DNA of 5,961 nt from DSOS01 sp035286585 (GTDB lineage: Bacteria > Chloroflexota > Anaerolineae > Anaerolineales > UBA4823): positions 1 to 5,961 of the forward strand of contig DATEDC010000187.1 of the NCBI GenBank assembly GCA_035286585.1, in the 5' to 3' direction. How positions within the stretch are numbered: position 1 is the stretch's first letter; the number at the start of each line of letters is the position of its first letter. The notes under the pieces are model-generated. The model was not told the DNA's origin, did not search any database, and saw nothing but the letters and a program-made list of their open reading frames with translations. The position numbers were made by a program, and so were the translations under genes. Shown here one piece after another: positions 1 to 5,595 of this stretch.

Positions 1-251
1 TCGACATTGTACCTTGACTCGCCGGAGATCAGCGCCTCCCCGGAGCCAGGCGAGAGGTTTAGCTCGCCAGCCCCGAAAGTTAGCCTCACTTCGGCGACAT
101 CTGATTCACCGCTAAATCCAGGCACAGAAATATCTTCGATCACGATTGGACCGGTTTTGACTTCTGTAATCGGCAGGTTGATCGTCACTCCACAAGCCAG
201 CGTGACCAGCGCTATCATCAATACCAGGATAAATATACTTTGCCTGAACAT
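1..251 (-). CDS. Partial lipoprotein with toast-rack-like (DUF2154-type) N-terminal region
   Basis: The gene starts at the ATG at 251-249 and runs off the left edge, so only the first 83 codons are visible. The N-terminus MFRQSIFILVLMIALVTLACG is a lipoprotein-type signal peptide: a basic start, a hydrophobic core, and Cys20 followed by Gly. Leu sits at -2 rather than the usual -3 of the lipobox. After a short linker, the stretch around residues 54-80 (EVRLTFGAGELNLSPG and onward) is a beta-rich repeat resembling the N-terminal half of toast-rack/DUF2154 or DUF4097 proteins of envelope-stress regulators. An AGGAGG ribosome site lies 6 bases upstream, on the complement of 258-263. The protein is probably anchored on the outer face of the membrane. 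Its role is unknown. The family guess rests on the GAGELNL-type motif only; the lipoprotein call is firmer. Confidence 0.8.
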   Translation of the reverse strand, partial: MFRQSIFILVLMIALVTLACGVTINLPITEVKTGPIVIEDISVPGFSGESDVAEVRLTFGAGELNLSPGSGEALISGESRYNV

Positions 252-284
252 TCTCGTCCTCCTCGATTTTTTATCTCATGTTAA

Positions 285-313
285 GATATACGCTGGCGTA
301 TCAAAATTGTCGC
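285..313 (-). promoter_or_regulatory. Putative promoter of the lipoprotein gene
   Basis: Read on the minus strand, a -35-like GCGACA (308-313) is separated by 17 bases from a -10-like TATATC (285-290). Each hexamer matches four of six consensus positions. The predicted start of transcription would give a leader of roughly 25-30 bases before the ATG. A perfect palindrome overlaps the -10 and spacer. This is a prediction from consensus only. Confidence 0.35.
288..301. promoter_or_regulatory. Perfect 14-bp palindrome, possible operator
   Basis: ATACGC-TG-GCGTAT is a perfect inverted repeat with two 6-base arms around a 2-base centre. It lies between and partly over the predicted -10 and -35 of the lipoprotein gene, where a dimeric repressor would block transcription. 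No regulator gene is visible nearby. The same site is not seen at the other promoters of the window. Confidence 0.4.
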
Positions 314-477
314 GTGAATTCCACCATACGATCTAGAAAATTATGCCGGGATGGACACCTGCGCCATGTTGCAACCCATGGTGGAACGCTAAAGCGAGCG
401 CCAGGCAGAGCTCGCTCGATATGTTCGACGCATATCCCCGCTTTTTCCACAGAGGCCCGATTATCCCAAGAGAGACC
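314..477. other. Divergent intergenic region with small hairpins
   Basis: This is the core of the 287-base gap between the divergent lipoprotein gene and the three-gene operon. No credible gene is present: the open frames here lack ribosome sites and resemble no protein family. Two small inverted repeats occur. One is CCATG/CATGG (364-368 and 377-381). The other is a 7-bp stem AGCGAGC/GCTCGCT with a 10-base loop (393-399 and 410-416). Neither is followed by a T run, so they are not terminators. Confidence 0.5.
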
Positions 478-506
478 TTGCAGGTTGGGGAAAAATGGGG
501 CACAAT
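478..506 (+). promoter_or_regulatory. Putative promoter of the three-gene operon
   Basis: TTGCAG (478-483), a 17-base spacer, and CACAAT (501-506) match sigma70-type hexamers at three and four of six positions. Transcription would start near 513, giving a leader of about 25 bases with the ribosome site at 526-531. It is the best candidate in this gap but only moderate in quality. Confidence 0.35.
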
Positions 507-538
507 TAGAGATCCCATTCCAGACAGGAGGTTTATCC

Positions 539-913
539 ATGAACGATGAACCAAAAAAATCAGGAAGTCTTCGCGATGAATTTCGCGACCTGGGCGAAAA
601 CCTTGCCCAAACACTGCGCTCAATCTGGGAGAGCCCGGAAAGAAAACAACTACAAGAGGAAATCGAAGAAGGGTTGGCTGCCGTTGCTGAAAGCGTGAAA
701 AAGGAGACGGAATCTTTCAAACAAAGCTCGACCGGTCAGCGGCTGAAATCTGACCTCGAGGACCTGCGCCAGCGGGTAAACAGCGGTGAAGTCGAATCCA
801 CGGCTCGGGAAGAGCTGCGCAAAGCGCTCCAGTTCATCAACAACGAGCTGCGCAAGATCACCACCCCGCATTCTGAAGACGCCTCAGCCGGTCCTGAGTC
901 AAAGGAGGGATAG
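539..913 (+). CDS. Small charged, helical soluble protein of unknown function
   Basis: This encodes 124 residues. The ATG at 539 is chosen because AGGAGG (526-531) lies 7 bases upstream; the open frame extends further upstream but without a ribosome site or protein-like sequence. The product is rich in Glu, Lys, Arg and Gln with almost no glycine or proline from residues 11 to 106. It reads as two or three long amphipathic helices (about 11-62 and 67-106) that could form a coiled coil or lie on a membrane surface. The tail (107-124) is polar and probably disordered. There is no signal peptide and no membrane segment. It is the first gene of a tight operon, and the next gene's ribosome site lies inside its last codons. 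I do not recognise a family. Context suggests it works with the two membrane-tailed proteins downstream. Confidence 0.85.
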   Translation: MNDEPKKSGSLRDEFRDLGENLAQTLRSIWESPERKQLQEEIEEGLAAVAESVKKETESFKQSSTGQRLKSDLEDLRQRVNSGEVESTAREELRKALQFINNELRKITTPHSEDASAGPESKEG

Positions 914-914
914 G

Positions 915-1226
915 GTGCAATCCAGGTGGTTACACGTCGATACCAACGCCGGTCAGCCGGTGCAGATTGGAAGAACCAAAATCATCACCTTTGCGCGGGT
1001 AGTCCGCTTCGAATTTCCTGGAGCGATGGGTGGTTTGATCTGGAATCGCCCGCTTTCCCTCCTGGTGAAAAAAGAGGATGGCAGCGAGAGTGTCCTGGAT
1101 ATTCCGGATGTCACTCGTCAGGCTCAACTTGCCCTGCTCGCTTTTGGCCTGCTGGGCGGAATATTAATATCCTTTGTATTAAGTTTCATCCGCAAACGTA
1201 AACGACATAACTTGAGTAAAAACTAA
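915..1226 (+). CDS. C-tail membrane protein, divergent GerW/YtfJ-like paralogue (hypothetical)
   Basis: This encodes 103 residues from a GTG at 915. AGGAGGG (903-909) lies 5 bases upstream, and the gene begins 1 base after the preceding stop, so the two are probably translationally coupled. The frame is open further upstream but overlaps the previous gene. Residues 1-67 are a soluble, beta-rich segment. Residues 70-92 form one hydrophobic helix followed by RKRKRH, which by the positive-inside rule puts the short tail in the cytoplasm and residues 1-67 outside, unless it inserts as a tail anchor with the other orientation. Its pattern GQPVQIGRTKIITFARVV, then RPLSLLV, then DIPDVT parallels GAPIKNGDAVIIPAAEVL, RPVAVII and VVDIT in the next gene. 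It therefore looks like a shortened paralogue lacking the glycine-rich insert. That relation is my own reading by eye, not a search result. Confidence 0.8.
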   Translation: MQSRWLHVDTNAGQPVQIGRTKIITFARVVRFEFPGAMGGLIWNRPLSLLVKKEDGSESVLDIPDVTRQAQLALLAFGLLGGILISFVLSFIRKRKRHNLSKN

Positions 1227-1244
1227 ACATGAGGAGGCTAAATC

Positions 1245-1679
1245 ATGGATGAAAATAGCGAAAAAACCAGGGGTGAAACTGCAGCCGATGGCTCAGTCGC
1301 GAGCATTGAAACGATCCGCGGCACGCTGGACAAATTTCTCGAGGCTGCCGATGTCTCTGCCGCCTATGGCGCGCCCATAAAAAATGGCGATGCTGTCATC
1401 ATCCCGGCCGCTGAAGTGCTCAGCGGCATGGGTTTTGGCATGGGCTATGGCGGCGGTGAAGGCCAGGAGGGTGAAGGGGGTTCTGGGTTCGGTGGAGGCG
1501 GCGGCGGTAGAGTCCTTACACGGCCGGTGGCTGTGATCATCGCCACCCCAGATGAAGTGCGGGTCGAACCGGTCGTCGATATCACCAAGATCGCTCTAGC
1601 TGCTTTGACCGCCAGCGGTTTTATGATGGGCTTGTTCATCCGCATGATGAAGGGTTCAAAAGAAATAAAGGAGAGCTGA
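1245..1679 (+). CDS. GerW/YtfJ-family (spore_YtfJ) protein with C-terminal hydrophobic tail
   Basis: This encodes 144 residues from the ATG at 1245, with GAGGAGG (1231-1237) 7 bases upstream. The order of elements is typical of the YtfJ/GerW family. A helical start (about 21-36, IRGTLDKFLEAADVS) is followed by YGAPIKNGDAVIIPAAEV (41-58). Next come a glycine-rich stretch (61-88) and a strand pair RPVAVIIATPDEVRVEPVVD (93-112). In Bacillus subtilis, GerW (YtfJ) is needed for normal spore germination, but family members also occur in bacteria not known to form spores, and their role there is unknown. After the domain, residues 116-136 are hydrophobic and probably form a membrane tail, followed by a lysine-rich end. 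The gene is last in the operon, 18 bases after the preceding stop. I am sure of the family and unsure of any function. Confidence 0.88.
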   Translation: MDENSEKTRGETAADGSVASIETIRGTLDKFLEAADVSAAYGAPIKNGDAVIIPAAEVLSGMGFGMGYGGGEGQEGEGGSGFGGGGGGRVLTRPVAVIIATPDEVRVEPVVDITKIALAALTASGFMMGLFIRMMKGSKEIKES

Positions 1680-1738
1680 CATCCTGTTCAGGGATAGCGG
1701 ATAGAGCGCCTGGCCTCCACAGGTGCGTCAAATTCTCG

Positions 1739-1747
1739 TGATATAAT
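1739..1747 (+). promoter_or_regulatory. Extended -10 promoter of the STAS-kinase unit
   Basis: TGATATAAT is a perfect extended -10 (TGn plus TATAAT). No good -35 is visible 17 bases upstream, as is common for extended -10 promoters. Transcription would start near 1754 and leave a leader of about 45 bases before the STAS start codon. The upstream operon ends at 1679, so the STAS and kinase genes appear to be a separate unit. Confidence 0.65.
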
Positions 1748-1798
1748 CCCCAAACAGTTCATCCAGCCGTGCTTTTCAGAGTGAGGAGAAGTGAGAAT

Positions 1799-2134
1799 AT
1801 GGAAATTTCGCTGACCGAATACAAGCGATGTGATGTTGTGACCGTTAACGGGCGCGTCGACAGCAGCACAGCTCCAAAATTGGAGGAGGCGCTAAACTCC
1901 ATTGTAGAAGCAGGACGCTATAAGATCGTCATCGATATGACAAATACCAATTTTGTATCCAGCAAAGGTTGGTGGACCCTGATCGAGACTCAAAAGAAGT
2001 GCAAACGGTATCGGCGCGGCGAGGTCGTCCTGGTGAACGTTTTACCTGAGATTCGCAGCTCATTAGATATGGTGGGAATGGGTTCCTACTTCCAAATTTA
2101 TAATGACCTGACTGCGGCGGTAGCCAGCTTTTGA
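1799..2134 (+). CDS. STAS-domain anti-sigma-factor antagonist (RsbV/SpoIIAA-like)
   Basis: This encodes 111 residues, a full single STAS domain. The ATG at 1799 is used because AGGAG (1784-1788) lies 10 bases upstream and MEISLTEYKRCDVVTVNGRVD matches the family's usual start. Other landmarks are GRVDSSTAPKLEEAL (18-32), the strand IVIDMTN (43-49) and the phosphorylation loop at 52-57. In partner switching, the unphosphorylated form binds the cognate kinase and frees that kinase's other partner, usually a sigma factor; phosphorylation on the loop serine disables it. The usual loop D-S-[ST]-G is here S54-S55-K56-G57 followed by two tryptophans. The conserved Asp is lost and a lysine replaces one Ser/Thr. 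Two serines remain, so phosphorylation is still possible. The kinase gene follows directly and is the obvious partner. The family call is firm; the exact phosphosite is uncertain. Confidence 0.92.
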   Translation: MEISLTEYKRCDVVTVNGRVDSSTAPKLEEALNSIVEAGRYKIVIDMTNTNFVSSKGWWTLIETQKKCKRYRRGEVVLVNVLPEIRSSLDMVGMGSYFQIYNDLTAAVASF

Positions 2135-2157
2135 GCCTCGCATTACTTTTTTCAGGC

Positions 2158-2577
2158 ATGAAGACGTCATCGTTTCCAGGTCGTTATGACAGCCTGGCAA
2201 AGGTTAGCGAATTTGTAGTCGAAGCCGCGAGAGATGCAGGACTGAGTAGTGAAGAAGTTTATGCTGTCGAATTGGCAGTGGACGAGGCCTGCTGTAATAT
2301 CATCGATCATGCCTATGGTGGAGAAGGTAAAGGCGAACTGAATTGCTCGGTCATCATCGATGATGGAAAGCTGACTGTCATCCTGTCCGATCATGGAAAA
2401 TCGTTCGATCCGAGAAGCATCCCAGATCCCAAATTGAAGGTTCCAATCGAAAAATTAAAGCCGCGTGGGGTGGGACTATACCTGATGCGTAAGCTGATGG
2501 ACGAAATTAAATATGAGACTATTCCCCATCGCGGCAACGTGCTGACCATGGTAAAACGCAAGCACGAGGACACCTGA
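2158..2577 (+). CDS. Anti-sigma-factor serine kinase, RsbW/SpoIIAB-like HATPase
   Basis: This encodes 139 residues from the ATG at 2158, a GHKL-type ATPase of the anti-sigma kinase group. The N box is DEACCN (Asp42-Asn47, with Glu43 and Asn47 as the expected catalytic and Mg-binding residues). The G1 box is DHGKSFDP (78-85) and the ATP-lid/G2 box is RGVGLYLM (103-110). Such kinases phosphorylate the STAS antagonist and, when not bound to it, hold a sigma factor or another target. The start is uncertain. ATG 2158 gives MKTSSFPGRYDSL, which fits the family, but has no good ribosome site. A TTG at 2131 overlaps the STAS stop as TTGA and would add 9 residues. Either way the gene is coupled to the STAS gene. 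No sigma factor lies in the window, so the target is unknown. Confidence 0.92.
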   Translation: MKTSSFPGRYDSLAKVSEFVVEAARDAGLSSEEVYAVELAVDEACCNIIDHAYGGEGKGELNCSVIIDDGKLTVILSDHGKSFDPRSIPDPKLKVPIEKLKPRGVGLYLMRKLMDEIKYETIPHRGNVLTMVKRKHEDT

Positions 2578-2650
2578 ACTGCCAGCTTTCGTTTTCCAAA
2601 TCAGGATCAAGCGTTCCCCTTCCTCACAATCCCGGGTAGGGGAATATTGT

Positions 2651-2659
2651 TGATAGAAT
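2651..2659 (+). promoter_or_regulatory. Putative extended -10 promoter of the methyltransferase gene
   Basis: TGATAGAAT differs at one base from the extended -10 in front of the STAS gene (TGATATAAT at 1739-1747). Transcription would start near 2666, giving a leader of only about 18 bases. No -35 is apparent. Read-through from the kinase gene is an equally possible source of transcript, since no terminator separates them. Confidence 0.4.
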
Positions 2660-2680
2660 TAACCTGAGGAAATTAACCTG
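2657..2680 (+). repeat. Two direct copies of AATTAACCTG before the methyltransferase start
   Basis: The 10-base sequence AATTAACCTG occurs at 2657-2666 and 2671-2680, 14 bases apart start to start, just upstream of the ATG at 2684. The only ribosome-site-like sequence, GAGGA (2666-2670), lies between and partly inside the copies, an unusually long 13 bases from the ATG. The pair may bind a regulator or may be a local duplication. Confidence 0.5.
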
Positions 2681-2683
2681 CAG

Positions 2684-3454
2684 ATGGATATACGCGACTA
2701 CAACCGGCGCGCCTGGGACAGGCAAGTAGAGGGTGGAAACAGGTGGACGATTCCCGTTACACCAGAAGTAATTGCCGCCGCCCAGAAAGGCGTGTGGGAA
2801 GTGCTGCTCACTCCCACCAGAGCCGTCCCCAGAGAATGGTTTCCCGCCGGTATGGCCGGGGTGGATTTGCTCTGCCTGGCTTCCGGAGGCGGTCAACAAG
2901 GACCTGTCTTTTCGGCTGCTGGCGCCAATGTGACCGTTCTGGATAACTCGCCAAAACAGCTCGCTCAAGATAGATACGTCACCGAGCGTGAGGGGCTAAG
3001 GCTTAACACAATCGAAGGCGATATGGCAGATCTATCCGTATTTGCAGATCAATCTTTTGATCTTATTTTTCATCCGGTATCGAATTTGTTCGTATCGGAA
3101 ATCCGCCCAGTTTGGCGTGAGGCTCACCGGGTTCTGAGGCATGGGGGAGCCCTGCTGGCAGGTATTATGAACCCTGCTTTCTACATCTTTGACCTCCCTC
3201 TTTTAGAGAAAGGCAGGCTTGAGGTCAGGTATTCGCTCCCATATTCCGACCTGGGCAGTCTCAGCGAGGTGGACAGACAGCAGTACCTGGAGTCAGGTTA
3301 TCCGCTTGAATTCGGTCATACGCTCGAAGATCAAATCGGCGGACAGATTGACGCCGGGTTTGTCATCGCCGGGTTTTACGAGGATACGGACCCAGAGACA
3401 TACTTGTCGAAATTCATGCCAATCTTCATCGCCACCCGTGCACAAAAAAGCTAG
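2684..3454 (+). CDS. Class I SAM-dependent methyltransferase
   Basis: This encodes 256 residues, a usual length for a single-domain Methyltransf_11/25-type enzyme. The N-terminal cap (1-58, starting MDIRDYNRRAWDRQVEGGNRW) is rich in Trp and Arg. Motif I is VDLLCLASGGGQQGP (60-74), a GGGQQ variant of the glycine-rich SAM loop. The acidic end of strand 2 is VLDNS (85-89), with Asp87 expected to hold the ribose of SAM. EGDMADL (111-117) and DLIFHPVSNLF (126-136) correspond to the adenine-binding and motif IV regions. The C-terminal part (about 165-256) probably holds the substrate cap. The substrate is not predictable. No signal peptide or membrane segment is present, so it is cytosolic. It sits between the partner-switching pair and the convergent phosphatase and shares its stop region with the latter. 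I cannot tell whether it belongs to the regulatory circuit. Confidence 0.9.
   Translation: MDIRDYNRRAWDRQVEGGNRWTIPVTPEVIAAAQKGVWEVLLTPTRAVPREWFPAGMAGVDLLCLASGGGQQGPVFSAAGANVTVLDNSPKQLAQDRYVTEREGLRLNTIEGDMADLSVFADQSFDLIFHPVSNLFVSEIRPVWREAHRVLRHGGALLAGIMNPAFYIFDLPLLEKGRLEVRYSLPYSDLGSLSEVDRQQYLESGYPLEFGHTLEDQIGGQIDAGFVIAGFYEDTDPETYLSKFMPIFIATRAQKS
3451..3454. other. Shared CTAG: overlapping stop codons of convergent genes
   Basis: The methyltransferase stop is TAG at 3452-3454 on the plus strand. The phosphatase stop is TAG on the minus strand, the complement of 3451-3453. The two coding regions therefore overlap by four bases in a palindromic CTAG. No terminator hairpin lies between them, so their transcripts must overlap. 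Confidence 0.9.
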
Positions 3455-5595
3455 CGAGCCTGCTCACGAGCCTGGCTTATTTCCGGCGGTTCTGTCAGGG
3501 GATACAGGTCTCTCATCAACACCAGCAAGGTGATATCGTCGAATTGAGGCGCAGCGCCGACAAAATTCTCCACCTCCTCGAGGATTGCTTTTTGTAGCTC
3601 CTGGGCGGAGAAGCCGATCCATTTTTGGGCCACATCGATCAACCGCCGCTCCTTGAAAAACTCCCCCTCGCTGTTTTGCGCGTCGGGGACTCCATCAGTA
3701 TACAGAATGAGCGAATCGCCTGGCTCGATTTGAATGCTGGCTTGCCTCCAGGAGGCGTCTTGATCGATTCCAAGCGGAATGCCGGTAGCCATGAGCGCCT
3801 GCACGCTGCCCCCATTTTTCGGGCTGAGGAGCAGCGGTGGGTTATGCCCGGCGTTGGTATAAGTCAACACTCCACTTTGCGGATCCAAGATGCCGTAGAA
3901 AGCGGTCACGAAAAGGTTGGCGCGCGCATCCTGTAGGATGCGCTCATTGGCTGAAAAGAAAACGATATCCGGCTGCGCGCCGTACTCCAGAGCGTAGGTC
4001 CGGATGAGCGTCCGGCTGAGGGCCATATACAGAGCCGCGCCAACCCCCTTATCGGCGACATCGGCGATCACGATACCGGTCTTGCCATCAGATAATGGGA
4101 TAAAGTCAAAAAAATCACCCGATGTCTCCCGCGCCGGAAGCAGCGAAACCGCCAACTCCCATCCTTCCATATTCGGGAACTCGTTGGGCAAAAAGCTGGC
4201 TTGAATTTTGCCGGCAAATTCCAATTCCTGGAGCGTGGATTGAAAGTCCAATGTTTCGATGTAAATTTCCGCCTGGTGAAGCGCTGAAGCGATTTGGGCT
4301 GCAAGGGTATGGACTGCAGAAAACAGACTCGTGATCGCCTTGCGATCCCAGGGCTGGGCAAGTTTGTTCAGCTCGATATAAATACAGCCGATCGGTGTGC
4401 TGCTTTCTACATCCAAGATCGGGCAGACAATAGTCGGACTGTGCGCCGTTTTTGAATTTTGCCAGGGAAGCTCATCCTTTTCCAGGAACGCCTCTGCCTG
4501 TTTCCGTGTGGCTGCCCATGTCCAGACCGGCTCGATTTCAATCTCCCACTCCTCGGGATGAATCAGGATATACTTTTCTACCAATAACCAGAGCGCAATC
4601 CTGGCTGAAGGAAACATCGAGGGGACATGCTCTTTCAGCAAGACAGGCAGCGTGGAGGGGTCGGGAGGTGAGTTGATGATATCGCGCCCGAGATGTTCGA
4701 GTTTTTCTAGCTGGCGAGAATGCTGGCGATCATTTTCTACCACCCAGCTCAACTGGCGGGCAAGAAAAGCCACCACGAAAAATCCGCCGCACAAAAAAAA
4801 GAAGAACAATAAGCCATGTTCTACATAAAGCCCGGCAAGAAGGATAGAATACGGCTGGGCCAATGCAGACAGCCCCAAGACGCGCAAAAGGAACATAAGG
4901 ATTGGATGGCTGTCGGTGGAGGCATGCGGCGTGTGCTCCGCCCAAACCACGTACAGGGTATAGCCCAGCCAGACCAGCAAAACCAGAATAAATCGTATCA
5001 CGATTGCCGCCACTGCCGGCAACAGGCTGGTTGGCGTCAGACCGGGGATCGGGTATATCCCATCCAGGCGTCGATAGAAGCTCAAGCTGACCAGGTATGC
5101 CAGGGTTAGCGAATATATTTCAATCGCCTGGATGCGTCCCTGGTTCCACCAGGCAGCTCCCGTGTTCAACTGTCTCCAGGCTCTTGATATGCTGATCAAA
5201 GAAGCAACGATGGATAACCACAGGGCGGTTGGTCCGAATAAAAAGACCGCTGCCCACTGTAATGTGCTTGCCAATGAGCCCTGTGCGCTGCCGTAGCTGT
5301 TGCTGCGCATTTCGATGATCATAAAATAATTAACCTCATCGAAAAGCAGGATCAGCCCAAAAAACAAAGCTAACATCTGCCATTGGTTGAAGAAAATCTG
5401 TGCGTCTGTCTCCAGGATCAACCACACCATTCCGCCAAGAGCCAGCGGCGCAAGGCATAAAGTCACGATCATATCCCCCACCACAATTTTTTGCCTGTCC
5501 GCGCTCAAATTCTCGAGGCCAGGCCAGATTTTAACGAGAACATTCAGTAAACGTTTATACGTCATGAATCGAGCAAGGCTGTAAGGGATACTCAT
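3451..5595 (-). CDS. Membrane SpoIIE/PP2C-family serine phosphatase with GAF domain
   Basis: This encodes 714 residues. The N-terminal third (about 37-280) contains roughly seven hydrophobic helices (near 37-61, 73-93, 113-137, 157-174, 189-218, 232-256 and 258-280), a polytopic sensor of no type I can name. A charged linker (281-310) leads to a GAF-like domain (about 311-445) and then the SpoIIE/PP2C domain, opening with ELEFAGKIQASFLP. Metal-binding motifs are intact: GDFFD (Asp494, Asp497), ADVADKGVGAAL (Asp512, Asp515), NAGHNPP (581-587), YTDGV (Asp634) and FDDIT (Asp686, Asp687). Such enzymes dephosphorylate STAS antagonists; the likely substrate is the STAS protein at 1799. The family requires Mn or Mg. 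The ATG at 5593-5595 has no clear ribosome site. A second ATG at codon 11 (5563-5565) lacks one too. The opposite orientation allows separate control. Confidence 0.93.
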   Translation of the reverse strand: MSIPYSLARFMTYKRLLNVLVKIWPGLENLSADRQKIVVGDMIVTLCLAPLALGGMVWLILETDAQIFFNQWQMLALFFGLILLFDEVNYFMIIEMRSNSYGSAQGSLASTLQWAAVFLFGPTALWLSIVASLISISRAWRQLNTGAAWWNQGRIQAIEIYSLTLAYLVSLSFYRRLDGIYPIPGLTPTSLLPAVAAIVIRFILVLLVWLGYTLYVVWAEHTPHASTDSHPILMFLLRVLGLSALAQPYSILLAGLYVEHGLLFFFFLCGGFFVVAFLARQLSWVVENDRQHSRQLEKLEHLGRDIINSPPDPSTLPVLLKEHVPSMFPSARIALWLLVEKYILIHPEEWEIEIEPVWTWAATRKQAEAFLEKDELPWQNSKTAHSPTIVCPILDVESSTPIGCIYIELNKLAQPWDRKAITSLFSAVHTLAAQIASALHQAEIYIETLDFQSTLQELEFAGKIQASFLPNEFPNMEGWELAVSLLPARETSGDFFDFIPLSDGKTGIVIADVADKGVGAALYMALSRTLIRTYALEYGAQPDIVFFSANERILQDARANLFVTAFYGILDPQSGVLTYTNAGHNPPLLLSPKNGGSVQALMATGIPLGIDQDASWRQASIQIEPGDSLILYTDGVPDAQNSEGEFFKERRLIDVAQKWIGFSAQELQKAILEEVENFVGAAPQFDDITLLVLMRDLYPLTEPPEISQAREQAR

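Noticed and set aside
278..538. Upstream in-frame extension of the helical protein gene
   Set aside because: It has no ribosome site and the translated sequence is Arg/His/Cys-rich and unlike the rest of the protein. The strong AGGAGG before 539 decides the start.
786..914. Upstream extension of the first membrane-tail protein from an ATG inside the previous gene
   Set aside because: This would overlap the helical protein by more than 120 bases. GTG 915 with its well-spaced AGGAGGG is far better supported.
1445..1645. Minus-strand frame rich in proline opposite the glycine-rich stretch
   Set aside because: The proline run is simply the complement of the GGN glycine codons of the GerW-family gene.
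1706..1726. Hairpin after the GerW-family gene (7-bp stem with one G-T pair, 7-base loop) as a terminator
   Set aside because: No T run follows it (GTCAAATTC). It may still stall polymerase, but it does not meet the pattern of an intrinsic terminator.
2614..2644. TTCCCC/GGGGAA inverted repeat after the kinase gene as a terminator
   Set aside because: The loop is 19 bases, the stem is only 6 bp, and no T run follows.
4068..5109. Several open frames on both strands within the phosphatase gene
   Set aside because: They are out-of-frame shadows of a gene with intact PP2C motifs and have no ribosome sites or protein-family features.
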